Assembly (NCBI GenBank): GCA_012931725.1
Contig: CM022953.1
Coordinates: 60,582,321 to 60,646,320, forward strand
Length of the DNA: 64,000 nucleotides
Reading direction: 5' to 3'
Source of the DNA: Litsea cubeba
Lineage: Eukaryota > Streptophyta > Magnoliopsida > Laurales > Lauraceae
The translations under genes and the position numbers were made by a program. This document shows positions 1 to 10,429 of the stretch, piece after piece. Within the stretch, counting starts at the first letter, position 1; every line of letters begins with the position of its first letter. The notes beneath the pieces were generated by a model that was not told where the DNA came from, ran no database searches, and saw only the letters and a program-made list of their open reading frames with translations.

Positions 1-4
1 TGAA

Positions 5-3000
5 ATGCCAGGCTTAGACCCCAAAATAGCAGTTCACAAACTCAATCTTCAAGAAGACATCAAGCCTGTCAAGCAAGGCCAAAGAAGATTCCGTCCAGAT
101 GTGATGGATAAAATTGAACAAGAAGTTCAAAAACTCAAAAGCGTCGGCTTCATCCGTGAGGAACAACATCCTGAATGGTTGGCCAACATTGTCCCCGTGA
201 CGAAGAAAAATGGGCAGATCAGGGTCTGTATTGACTATAGAGACCTGAATGGCGCATGCCCAAAAGATGAATTTCCGCTCCCCATACCAGAGGTAATGAT
301 TGATAATACCTGTGGATTCGAGCGAATGACATTCATGGATGGTTTCTCTGGCTACAATCAGATAAAGATGCATCCTGAGGATGAAAAACATACATCCTTT
401 CGAACCCCATTTGGCGTGTATTGTTACACTGTCATGCCATTTGGTTTGAAGAATGCTGGTGCCACATATCAGAGGGCTATGATGAAAATATTCCAAGATA
501 TGCAGCACAAGACGGTTGAATGTTACGTTGATGACCTCGCCGTCAAAAGCAAAAGAAAAGAAGATCATCTCGAAAACCTTCGAGAAGTCTTCCTCCGGCT
601 TCGCAAACACAAACTGCGAATGAATCCATTGAAATGCTTCTTCGGCGTCTCGTCGGGTAAGTTCCTCGGATTCTTAGTTCGGAAAGCTGGAATAGAGCTT
701 GACCCCATAAAAGTCAAAGCCATTCTAGAAATGCCCTCTCCAAGAACCTTGAGAGAACTCAAAGGGCTTCAAGGGAGATTGGCCTACATCAGACGGTTCA
801 TCTCCAATCTTTCGGGGAAATGCCGTCCATTCTCCCGGTTGATGAAAAAAGGTGTAAACTTTGTCTGGGATGCTGACTGTGAAGCTGCTTTCCAAGACAT
901 CAAGTCATACCTGACAAAACCTCCAGTGTTAGCTGCTCCTACCACTGGAAAACCATTCATCTTGTACACAAGAGCCCTTGATCACTCTCTGGGAGCTCTG
1001 CTTGCGCAAGAAAATGATCAAAGAAAAGAAGCTGCTCTATATTACCTCAGCCGCATGCTAGTAGGTGCAGAGCATCGCTACTCTCCAGTTGAAAAAGAAT
1101 GTCTTGCAGTGATGTTCGCCGTACAAAAGCTGCGTCACTACTTGCTTTCCAACACAGTCTACCTGGTCTCGAGGGTCAACCTCTTGAAGGTCCTTGTCAC
1201 AAAGGCAGGTTCTCTCAATGCTCGACTGGCAAAATGGTCCATCCTTCTGTCACAATTTGATATTAGGTATGTACCACAAAAAGCAATCAAAGGGCAAGCT
1301 CTAGCGGACTTCCTCGCAGAGCATCCATTGCCTAAAGATTCTCCACTCAGAGATGATCTCCCAGACGAACCAGTCTACAATGTGGAGACTTTCTCACAAA
1401 GTGCCTCCTGGGACATGTACTTTGACGGTGCAACCAGGACAAATGAAAAAAGACAGCTGATCTCGGGAGTTGGCATCCTCTTTGTTAGCCCCGACAAATA
1501 CATGATTCCACACGCTTTCTCGCTACTGGAACCATGCACAAACAATGCAGCTGAATATCAAGCTCTGATCTTAGGATTGGAACTCGCCATCGAATCCGGT
1601 ATCACCATGCTGGAAGTCTTTGGAGACTCTCAACTGATCGTCAACCAGATGAATCAGAAATTTGAAGTCAGGAAGCCAGATTTGCTGCCCTACTACAACA
1701 AGGCACAATCACTTCTGCAAAAGTTTGACATCTGTCACATCACCCACATTCGTAGAGGTGAAAATATACGAGCAGATGCCCTAGCCGGACTTGCCGCATC
1801 CATGGCAATCCAGGAAGGGGAAAACATGCAAATCACAGTGTGCGAAAGGAGAATCCTTCCTCCTCTTAACACACACCAAGCAGTTGCTGAATGCCACCAA
1901 GTGGTCGGAAGTCGGATTTCAATCCTTCAAACTTCAATTGGCGACTGGAGGGATCCGTTCATTGATTACATTATGTTCGGAATCCTACCTGAAGATCCAA
2001 AAGAACGGGTAAGCATCCAAAGGCGAACCCCAAGCTTCCATTTGGATATTCCTTCAAAAATCCTTTACAGGAAATCCTTCAATGGAGTACTTCTACGCTG
2101 CTTGTCACAACAAGAGGCTAAAGAAACACTCAAAGAAGTTCATGCTGGTCTTTGCGGAGCTCATCAGGCTGGACCTAAGCTCTATGATCAGATAAAAAGG
2201 TTAGGATATTACTGGCCTACCATGGTAGCTGACGCAATGCAATTTGCCAAGCGCTGCCAACAATGCCAAGTTCATGGAGATTACATTCACATGCCTCCAG
2301 AATGGCTGCATCCTACAGCGATCTCATGGCCTTTCGAAGCCTGGGGTATGGACATCATAGGTCCTATTTCTCCCCCTTCAAGCAAAGGTCATCGCTTCAT
2401 CTTCGCCGCTACGGATTACTTCTCCAAGTGGTCAGAAGCATTTGCGTTTAACGAAATGAAGACCTCATCAGTCCTTCAGTTCCTGCGCACCAACATCATT
2501 TGTCGTTTCGGCATACCCAAAAGATTCGTCCATGATAACGGACCACAGTTCCGGGATCATCGATTCTACAGGTTCTGCGACAAATACAAAATCCAAAGCT
2601 GTCCTTCGACTCCATACAATCCGGCAGCAAACGGGTTAGCAGAAGCTTTCAACAAGACACTCTGCAAAATCCTCAAAAAATGGTCTCTAGTCACAAAAGA
2701 GACTGGAGCGACAAAATATCTTAAGCTTTGTGGGCCTATCGAACCACCGTTCGAGGACCAACCCATAGCACACCATTCTCCTTGGTCTATGGATGCGAAG
2801 CTGTCGTGCCCTTGGAAGTACAAATTCCTTCCTTGAGGGTATCCTTGCAAAATGACATGACTCAAGAAAGCAATGTCAAATTGCGGCTCCATGAGCTGGA
2901 CAATCTCGATGAGAGACGGCTCGAAGCTCAACAAAGCATTGAACTTTACCAAGCACGTATGGCAGGATCTTTCGATAAAAAGGTCAGGCAACGTGCCTAC

Positions 3001-3203
3001 AAAAAGAGTGACTTGGTTCTTGTCGGTAAAAAGACCAATGGTCTTCGCTCACAAGTCCAAAGGCAAATTTGAGCCAAAATGGGAGGGACCCTACGTCATC
3101 GACAAAGTTTTCTCTAACTGGCGCATACGCACTCCTAAACATGGAAGGTGACAGATGTATGCTGCCCATCAACGGCAAGTTCTTAAAGCGGTACTACCCT
3201 TGA
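5..3203 (+). pseudogene. A1 pol: RT, RNase H, archaeal-type RNase H, integrase
   Basis: The polyprotein copies the element RNA and integrates the cDNA. One frame is open from 5 to about 2690 and holds most domains. Reverse transcriptase comes first, with the fingers motif RVCIDYRDLNGACPKD and catalytic YVDD at 524-535. The Ty3-type RNase H follows (about residues 310-430). A second RNase H starts near residue 470, with acidic residues in YFDGA, NNAAEYQAL, VFGDS and RADALA. Integrase has its HHCC finger near 2138-2270 and DDE residues at codons 2351-2353, 2534-2536 and 2642-2644. A short deletion near 2685 (compare A2) shifts the frame. The rest continues in another frame to 3072 and again to the TGA at 3201-3203, including the KWEGPY (GPY/F) motif. 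The first codon here is not the true start, because the polyprotein begins left of the window. This is the best-preserved pol in the window. Confidence 0.9.
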
Positions 3204-4630
3204 AGACTTACCCAACTGGGTAAGAGCAATGCCTGTACGGCCAAAACCGGTTTCCAGGTACACGCTCGCTAAACCCACCCTTTTTAGAATTTTCATGTCA
3301 AATATTGAAATTTCTAGAAATTTAAAACAATGCTTACTTTCATCGTTTCATTGTTCAAAAAAAGAAAAAATCCAAGTTTAGGAACCTTTCCCTAACTTGA
3401 CCAAAATTTTCAACCCTTGAACCCAAAATTCATGGTTTGAAACAAAATCCGGATTCAGGGATTTCCACCCTAGTCCACCATGCCTTTTACCGCCAAAATG
3501 GTTTTAGGTCAAAACTTATGACCCTCGTGTCTTTAAACAAAAAAAAATGGTTTTTCAAAAACCGCGAGGAAGCGACGCTTAGTCGATACTCGCTCAAATC
3601 GGAAGCAAGCGAACCACGTTCGACACTTCCAAAATCGCAGGGAAGCGACATTTCGTCGATACTTGCAAAATCCAAAACCGTGGAAACGCAACATTTCAGT
3701 TGATATCCACAACCCAAATTTCAAAGGTTCGAAAAAACCTAAAAAACTGTGGAGACGCAACATTTCAGTTGATATCCATGACCCAAAGGTTCGAGAAAAC
3801 CACAAATTTCAAAAATCGTGGGGAAACGACATCAAGTCAGTACCCGCAAAACCAAAATTTTTGAAAAGCAAGGATGCGACATTCCATCGATACTTGCACC
3901 CAAATCCGCGAGGATGCGACATTCCATCGATACTCGCAACCGAATGAGCAAGGATGCGACATTCCATCGATACTTGCAAGAACATTCAGCAGGGAGGCGA
4001 CTTTTAGTCGATACTTGCATTTTTTGAAAACCAAACCGGCTATAAATGCCATCAAACAGGCTATAAATGCCACAAACCGGCTATAATGCCACCAAAAGGC
4101 TATAGATGCCACAAAAAAAAAACCGGCTATCAATGCCAAAGAAAAGCTGGCTCTCATGCCAAAATTGGCTTCCATGCCACAAACAAAAAACCTGGCTTTC
4201 ATGCCAAAACAATCACTTGACAAAAGATTTTCACAAAATGACAACCTTTTGATCAAATCCCATTTAGCAATTACTTTTATCACAAAAAGATTCAAGTGAG
4301 CGTAGGGATAACAAAAAAAAGAAGCGCATCCCATTTAGCAATTACTTTTATCACAAAAAGATTCAAGTGAGCGTAGGGATAACAAAAAAAAAGAAGAGCA
4401 TCCCATTTAGCAATTACTTTTATCACAAAAAGATTCAAGTGAGCGTAGGGATAACAAAAAAAAAAGAAAAAGAGTACCAAAAAATACATGTGGTACCAAA
4501 AAAAAAGAGAGAGAGAAACTGTTCACAAGCACTACAAAAAACAGTACCAAAAAATACAAGTGGTAACAAAAAAAAGAAAAGAGAGAAGGATGGTTTCTGT
4601 AAAAAAAAAAAAATAATAATATACAGGAGC
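3204..4630 (+). repeat. A1 3' region with three kinds of tandem repeat
   Basis: This non-coding stretch follows pol. From about 3560 to 4020 it holds divergent units of 40-60 bp built around GCGACATTCCATCGATACTTGCA. From about 4036 to 4200 there is a short array of GGCTATAAATGCCA-type units. From 4258 to about 4470 there are three near-identical 71-72-bp units starting at TCCCATTTAGC (4258, 4329, 4401), each ending in an A tract. A-rich filler runs to 4630. The ORFs seen in several frames here simply read the repeats. The same arrays recur in A2 at 21650-22500. Confidence 0.75.
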
Positions 4631-5557
4631 TCAATCAAAAATGGTCTCCAGCCAAGAGTTCAGCTCCCCAAGCAAACTTTTAGCCTCATCCGTCAAGGAT
4701 TCCAAGGCACGCTTCTTCAGGAACCTGCCATGAGATGCTGGAGTGGGCTGTACCCCTTCTTTCACACCAGGAAGCTTACCTCGAGCAGTTTGCCATTGTT
4801 CCTCCTCATCAGACTTCCTTTTGAGAACCCGTTCGGCATCTGCAACCTGGTGAATCAGAGCACTCTCCCTGTCGCGAGCCTCTATTATGGCAGTCCACTT
4901 GGCAGCGACTTGTGCCTGCAAATGCTCAAGACGTTTCCTGGCCTCATCGACCTCCCTGTCAAGGATGTTAAGGTCATGTGTCAGCCTGATGATGGCTAGC
5001 TCTTCTAAGTTCCTCTTTCGGACTGCCTGCTTCTTGCTTTCTGTAGCCTCATCCAGGTCAGACTTAGCCTTATCAGCAGGGTCCAGGAACATCTCCTTGA
5101 AGAATTGGTCATCAGCCAAACTAACGGTCTCAAACCACTTGTCACCCAGTGCAATGATCCTATCAACGATCGCCCTGGCACCTGTGACATCCAGACCAGC
5201 CTCTTCAGCATCACTGAGAATCTCCTGCACATGCTGGATCATGCCAAATCCGGCTTCCAAGTGCCCAGAAAAGAGAGTCTCAATCCAAGAGCTCTGAACT
5301 CGCACCACCACCTTCTTCGCAAAAAGAAGAGATGGCCCAGCTGAAGATTCGCCCAACTCCGTTGGTCGGCTACTCATATCATCATCTGTTGAAAGAGTAA
5401 CAAAAGAACTCTTTCCAGCTGAAGCTGCTCCTGCTCGGGAAGGAATCTCAGCGCGAGGAATCTCCTCAATATTGTCAGAGCTGGTCCCAGGAATCTCTAC
5501 CTCTGGATCAACCTCTGGCATCTCTTGCTCTGGAAGCGACGGATCCTCCTCTGCCAC
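4631..5557 (-). CDS. Antisense gene A last exon: acidic linker and coiled coil
   Basis: An open frame of about 308 codons starts with the acidic AEEDPSLPEQEMPEVDPEVE and a Ser/Thr-rich linker. From about residue 85 it is helical (FGMIQHVQEILSDAEEAGL). Residues about 160-260 form a strong heptad-type coiled coil rich in Glu, Lys, Arg and Leu (for example LDREVDEARKRLEHLQAQVA). It ends SWLETIFD before the TGA at 4631-4633. The preceding exon 3 also begins AEED, so these acidic exons may be internally duplicated. I do not recognise the family. By analogy with other coiled-coil C termini it may mediate oligomerisation (inference). Confidence 0.65.
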   Translation of the reverse strand: MAEEDPSLPEQEMPEVDPEVEIPGTSSDNIEEIPRAEIPSRAGAASAGKSSFVTLSTDDDMSSRPTELGESSAGPSLLFAKKVVVRVQSSWIETLFSGHLEAGFGMIQHVQEILSDAEEAGLDVTGARAIVDRIIALGDKWFETVSLADDQFFKEMFLDPADKAKSDLDEATESKKQAVRKRNLEELAIIRLTHDLNILDREVDEARKRLEHLQAQVAAKWTAIIEARDRESALIHQVADAERVLKRKSDEEEQWQTARGKLPGVKEGVQPTPASHGRFLKKRALESLTDEAKSLLGELNSWLETIFD

Positions 5558-8500
5558 TTCAAAACCAGCAAAGGAAACACAAAAAGGTATGAATATGACC
5601 CTGTTTGAAAATCATTATCAGAGTTATAACTACAAAATACCTTCTTCGACGACTGGTGGAACACTTCCTCCTCCATGAACTCATCGGAAGCATCATCAAC
5701 ATTTGCGTCTATCGATGGTTCAAAGTCATCGGAATCCTGTGGCAAGTCAGCTGACAAAAAAATGTGTTAGCAAACCAAGTCACAAACAAAAAAAAAGGGA
5801 TCAAAAGAAGTCGTACCAATTGGAGATTTTGGATTTACTCCAGAGTCCCTCGGTTCTTCTTCAGGTGCCTCAACAGGATCCGTCACCACCTCATCGACTG
5901 GGACCTCAGGCATCACCAAGTCTTCCTCTGCTAAAAAAAAAGAAAAGAAAAGCAGAAAACAAGAAGCAAATCATAACATGGAAAAAATCCCATGAAAAGA
6001 AATGGAAAGAGAAAAAGGAAGAATCATACCTTCACCGACGGTCTCTTCTTCTCGGCTTCTCTTCTCTGGAGGCTCGTCAGCATCCACTGGCACATCCTCA
6101 TTGATAGTAAGAGGAACTTCCAAGTCAGGAGAGTCCTCATGCTGCCCCTTGCTGCGATGATGACTCCTCCTCCTCTTACCTCTGCGGGCTCGCTTCTTAG
6201 AGGAACCTGCCCCGCTGTCAGAGTCAGGTTTCCCACTTGACTCCTCACTGGAATGGTCTGCTCTTGCCAGTAGACTCCACGGAAGCTTGCCTCTGTGCCG
6301 CTTGCATCCAAGCGCCGAAGTTCGGCTTCCTCCTGTTCTAGCTGCTCCAAAGCCTCATCAGGTATCTCTCGAACAGCTTCAGAACCAATGACGCCCTGGT
6401 CACCGAGAAAGCCTATCTTGTGCTTCTCTCCAGAAAGGAAGGCCCAAACTTCCTCTCGCCGGACGCCATCCGACTTTCCAAGGCCCTTTCCAGATGCCAG
6501 CTTCACATCAAGCTCCTTCTTGGAAAGCCCCCGATATGCCGAAAAGCTCTCCGCGAACCACTTCGCAAAGCCGGCAGTCCGGGAAGTCAGCAAAACAGGA
6601 TAAGAAATCATGGCTGTAGTGTCTTCAGCACTATAGAAAGCCCATGCATTTCTACCGTCCTGTAAGCCTCCAAAGCGCTTCACCATGCTTGAAGGCGCTC
6701 CAACAACTCCTTGAGAAAAGCCCAGCTGCAAAGCAAAGCGAGAAGGTACATACGGCTGGATGTCGACGAAAAGACGTCTGCGGTACACCATCGTGCCGAC
6801 ACGTATGCTGAAAAGCCACTCTCTCTCTGCATTTGTCAAGGAATAATGCCTTCCCGACCCCGCCCTGGTAGAGTCTCGGGAGGCACCAAAATCAAAAGCC
6901 TTCTTCCGCAACTCCGGAGAAAGCTTTACTGAAGATTGCCCCATCTCGACGTCCCTGAACCGTCGGATCCTCATGCGGGCAAACAAAAGTGATTCGGACA
7001 CGGCTTTGCCCTTAGCCAGTCGAATCATCAGAGGATCATCATCCTGAGCAGCACCCAGCCGATGGAAGCCAGGACAGTGGTATACATACCACGAATAAAA
7101 GACATGGGCTGAAAATACCCTATTCATGGGAAGCCCAAGCCGAACCAAAAAAGCAGCAGCCTGCAGTTCGGTACACAGGTAGGAGTAAAGAGCTGGCACC
7201 AAAGCAAGCTGCTCTCCAAACGCCATCTGACAAGCCGGAAAAATACAATGCGGCCTGATGTGCGTTCCATCTCCTCCAGCAAAAACAGCCTCACCAAGCC
7301 AATAAGTGAGGTAAACAGCGAGATCTCTCCGCAGTGCAATGTCAGGACATATGGCGTTTGTACTTGCACAGAAATCTCTCAACTCTTCTTGCATGGCCAA
7401 GATCTTCTTTGAATCCTGAGCTCCGGCTTCCTGGGTCACGCTATCAGAAGACTCCCTACTATCAAAAAAGTTAGGGAATGAAGAGCTAAAACTCTTCCAG
7501 CTGCTGGATTTAACTTTCAAACCCTCCTTCTCCTTCAAAAAATCATAGAAGGCGACGAGCTGAAAGTATAGAAGCCTGAACTCCTCAGACTGCCCCTCGA
7601 GGACGCTGTCAATCGGCATAAACTCCTCATAGAGTTTACCGAGGATGGGCAATCCGGTAATAGCGCTCAGCTCCTTCAAAGAAAAACCAATCTCACCATT
7701 CGTCACAACGAAGGTATTGGTTTGTGGGAGGAATGACTCCAGCATAGCCATGAAGGCCTCGTCGGAAAAGATCACGGTCTCCCTAAAGGAGCGGACCGCA
7801 TCAAAAATCCCGGCTTCCTTCAAAACGGCGCCACCAATCAGCAGGACGCGATCAGTCCACGACTTCCACTCCGAGTCAGCATTGAAGCGGCCACGAAGTC
7901 GGAAAGGCTTGATCCAATTGCTGCCGTCACCGCTGAAAATACCAAGGCCCACCGGTCTCAAACCGACCGACGGATAATCAGAGCCCTGGTAGCCGCTGGA
8001 TGGCATCAACAAGTCCATGTCAACAGGCGACCTCTCCGTATATCCAGGAGAACCGCCAACAAAAACCCCGGTCTTGATTACATTTGTCCTCCTCACCCAA
8101 CTTGGAGGATCTTCCCTCTTAGGGCACGTAGGGGGCAAGGCTCAAAATCGAGACGGTGCGATCAAACGTCGACCGGGTAGCAACAGTCTTCTTTTCACCA
8201 TCTGCTGTGAAAGAAAACTGAAAACATCTCCTCTGGTATGTCATGTCATCAGGGACTGCATCACCAAAGAAGAAGGTAGGCTTGGGCAAAACGCTCTGAT
8301 CTTCCATCACCCATGGACGACTACTTACCATGATCTTATAGAATTCCTCTCCCTTGAGAGCAATCAGTCGCTGCCTCATCTCATCTCTGTTGAGGGAGTC
8401 GCACTCTTCCAGATTTCTCTCAACATACTGGACCTTCTCAAAAGCCTGCTGAACGGCCGGATTAGAAGATCTAGAAGATTGACGAGGTACGCTTGTAGCA

Positions 8501-9250
8501 GGCTCTTTACCCTTGTTCGCTCTGGAGGAACCACCTGAAAAGGATGGAAAAGAAAAAGATCAAACATCAAAATGACAGAATCTCGCTAAAAAAAAAATCT
8601 AGCGAAATTTTGACATGATGACGGGGCAATTCCGAAGAAAAGGAACTATCCCGAAAGAAATAAGAAAGCTTGAAGATGGGCTCAACATCGCTGCGAGCTC
8701 CGAAACTCCAAACTTTCGAAACCTAAAAGTCTCCGCAAAATCAAGGAAGGGCTCAACATCACTGCGAGCTCCAAATTCCCAAATTTGCGAAAACTTTCAG
8801 GTATGCTATCACATCATGCTACAAATTTAATTTACAAATTGAATGCATGCATGAACATCTAGGTTTGCAAAAAAAAAAAAATGCATTATCATGATGAGCA
8901 AAAAAAAAAAAAAAAAAGAAACTCTCTCAAAAAAAAAGGGGGAGGGAAAGAAAAAAAAAAAGAAAAAAAAAATGAGGACTGGCCCACAGGCCGTGGCCGT
9001 ACGGCCAGATCCGTACGGATCTGTCCGTACGGCCCACACAAAAAAAAAAAAAAAACAAAAAAAAAAAGAAAGAAAAGAAAGAAAAAAAAAACACGTGTAA
9101 AAAAAAAAAAGGGGGAAAACACGTGGAAAAGAAAAAGAAAAAAAAAAGAAGAAAAGAAAAAGAAAGAAACAAAAAAAAAAAGAGAAAGAACTTTTTTTTT
9201 CCTACAATGGAGTTTTCTTGAAAAAAAAGGGAGAACTTACTTGAAGCCAT
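4631..9250 (-). CDS. Antisense multi-exon gene of element A (PMD-like, coiled coil)
   Basis: A spliced gene runs opposite to the retrotransposon. Exon 1 (9250-9241) is ATGGCTTCAA followed by donor GTAAGT. Exon 2 (8534-6030) starts after CCTTTTCAG, and the split codon joins in phase. Exon 3 is 5930-5817 and exon 4 is 5750-5641; both junctions fit phase 1 with T-rich acceptors. Exon 5 starts near 5557 and ends at the TGA at 4631-4633; its junction phase is unresolved. The product would be about 1,220 residues: a Ser/Lys-rich start, a plant-mobile-domain-like middle, a basic patch, an acidic linker and a coiled coil. Two one-base shifts (near 8121 and 6255) break this copy. Antisense extra ORFs are known in Tat elements, but their function is not. 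A chromatin or nuclear role is only a guess from the PMD resemblance and the basic patch. Confidence 0.7.
6030..8534 (-). CDS. Antisense gene A exon 2: plant-mobile-domain-like region
   Basis: The exon opens SSGSSRANKGKEPATS. It continues in the first frame to about 8121, where one extra base moves it to the frame open from 8138 to about 6255. That frame has the hallmarks of the plant mobile domain (PMD, aminotransferase-like family): a WKSWTDRVLLIGGAVL segment near residue 92, then LPQTNTF, then NGEIGFSLKELSAITGLP near residue 145. A hydrophobic CIFPACQMAFGEQLALVPALY stretch follows near residue 300. Past about 6255 the coding frame is a different one, giving SEESSGKPDSDSG, the basic patch KKRARRGKRRRSHH (nuclear-localisation-like) and an acidic tail into the donor at 6029. 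Known PMD proteins include transposon-encoded relatives and the host MAIL1/MAIN proteins. The family assignment rests on motif pattern only. Confidence 0.6.
8535..9240 (-). other. Long first intron of antisense gene A
   Basis: The intron is bounded by donor GTAAGT (9240-9235) and acceptor TTTTCAG (ending 8535), 706 bp. It contains poly(A/T) runs (8868-9200), a cluster of CGTACG palindromes (8975-9025) and two diverged units of about 85 bp containing GGGCTCAACATC (8676-8800). The lysine-rich and phenylalanine-rich ORFs here are low-complexity artefacts. Confidence 0.6.
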
Positions 9251-9370
9251 TGATGGAGAAGAAGAAGAAAAGTCTTGAAGATCTTAAAGAAGAAAAGCTC
9301 TTGGTCTTGAAGCCCTCTTGAGATTATTGCAAAAGAAAGTAATAAGAGCAAGAGATCCAACCTTCTCCTT

Positions 9371-9380
9371 GCTTTTATAG
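9371..9380 (-). promoter_or_regulatory. TATA box of antisense gene A
   Basis: Read on the minus strand this is CTATAAAAGC, followed 121 bp later by the ATG at 9250. Transcription would start about 30 bp downstream, near 9345, leaving a 5' UTR of roughly 95 nt. The same box and start codon persist in A2 (22909-22918 and 22787). Confidence 0.6.
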
Positions 9381-10413
9381 AGGAGAGCAAACCAAAGAAG
9401 GAAAAAAGAAAGAGGTAAGTGTTACTAATTAGTAACCTTACCAAAAGAAAGAAATTAGAAAGATTCTTTCCCAAAAGAAAGATATCTTGAGGGATTCTCT
9501 CCCAAAAAGAAATCAATGAGAGATTTTCTCCTAAAAGATATAATCTATGACGGATTCTTTCCCAAAAGAAAGATATCTTGAGATATTCTATCCCAAAATA
9601 AAGGGATCATGAGAGATTCTCTCCAAGTAAAGATATTCTTGGATATTCTCTATCCAAATGAGATATTTTTGGATATTCTTTACAAAAATGACACCATATG
9701 AGATCTAAGCCATTTCAAAAGCTTAAGGTCCCATGGGTTAGCCCATATGAGCCAGGTTTGACCACCTAGGCACTTAAAAAAAAAAAAAAAAATTTGGGCT
9801 TTTAGTCAAAGAGAAATCCCTCTTACTAAGAGCATACAAAAATGGTTTCATGCCTCTTTTGAGTTGATTCAACCATACAAAGAGAATTCCAAGCCCCATG
9901 AGCTTCCAAAAATCAAACCATCCAGCCTCATCTACCAAATTGAGCCAAAATCTTGAAATTGACATTCCATCAAACCAAATCCTGGTCCCCTAACTTGCCA
10001 CATACAGCCTGTTAGGTCACAAGACCAAAACCAAAAACCAAAACCTGATCCCCTAACTTGCCACATACAGCCTGTTAGGTCACAAGATCAAAACCAAAAT
10101 TGATCCCCCAACATTCCACATACAGCTTGTTGGGTCACACGATCAAAACCAAACCCGACCCCCTAACCTGCCACATATAGCCTGTTAGGTCACAAGGTCA
10201 AAACCCAAATCCACATCCCTGATGTCATCTTCAAAACTTTGCCTCGAGATGGTACGTAATCCCTTTCACTACCATAAAATTCCCCTGGAAGCTCAAAAGG
10301 CTACAAATACCAAAAAGAAAGACTGCTCAAAGACTCTTGGTCAAGTCACAGGCTCTCCTTCAAAAATCTCTTCGAGGCACATCGACTACAAAAGTTAAGC
10401 AACTCGCCGCTGT
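9381..10413 (+). repeat. A1 pre-LTR region with about 60-bp tandem repeats
   Basis: From 9420 to 9690 there are short degenerate repeats of GAGATTCTCTCCCAAAAGAAAGATAT type, which would lie upstream of the antisense promoter. From about 9985 to 10205 four units of about 60 bp carry CCCCTAACTTGCCACATACAG and GTTAGGTCACAAG. No gene is supported. The A2 counterpart is 22930-23750. Confidence 0.65.
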
Positions 10414-10429
10414 ACCTCGAGGGGGCATT
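10414..10429 (+). promoter_or_regulatory. Polypurine tract of A1
   Basis: ACCTCGAGGGGGCATT lies directly before the LTR start TGTTGACACC. The A2 equivalent is ACCTCGAAGGGGCATT at 23950-23964. It is the expected plus-strand primer for reverse transcription. Confidence 0.7.

Noticed and set aside
14..610. 198-codon minus-strand ORF
   Set aside because: It is the complement of conserved reverse transcriptase in A1 and recurs as a shadow in A2 (17910-18287).
3560..4020. Repeats spaced like a CRISPR array
   Set aside because: The units are diverged, spacers are themselves repeat-like, there are no cas genes, and the context is a plant retrotransposon.
8881..9321. Lysine-rich ORF on plus and phenylalanine-rich ORFs on minus
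   Set aside because: They are produced by long A/T homopolymers in an intron, with no protein-like composition.
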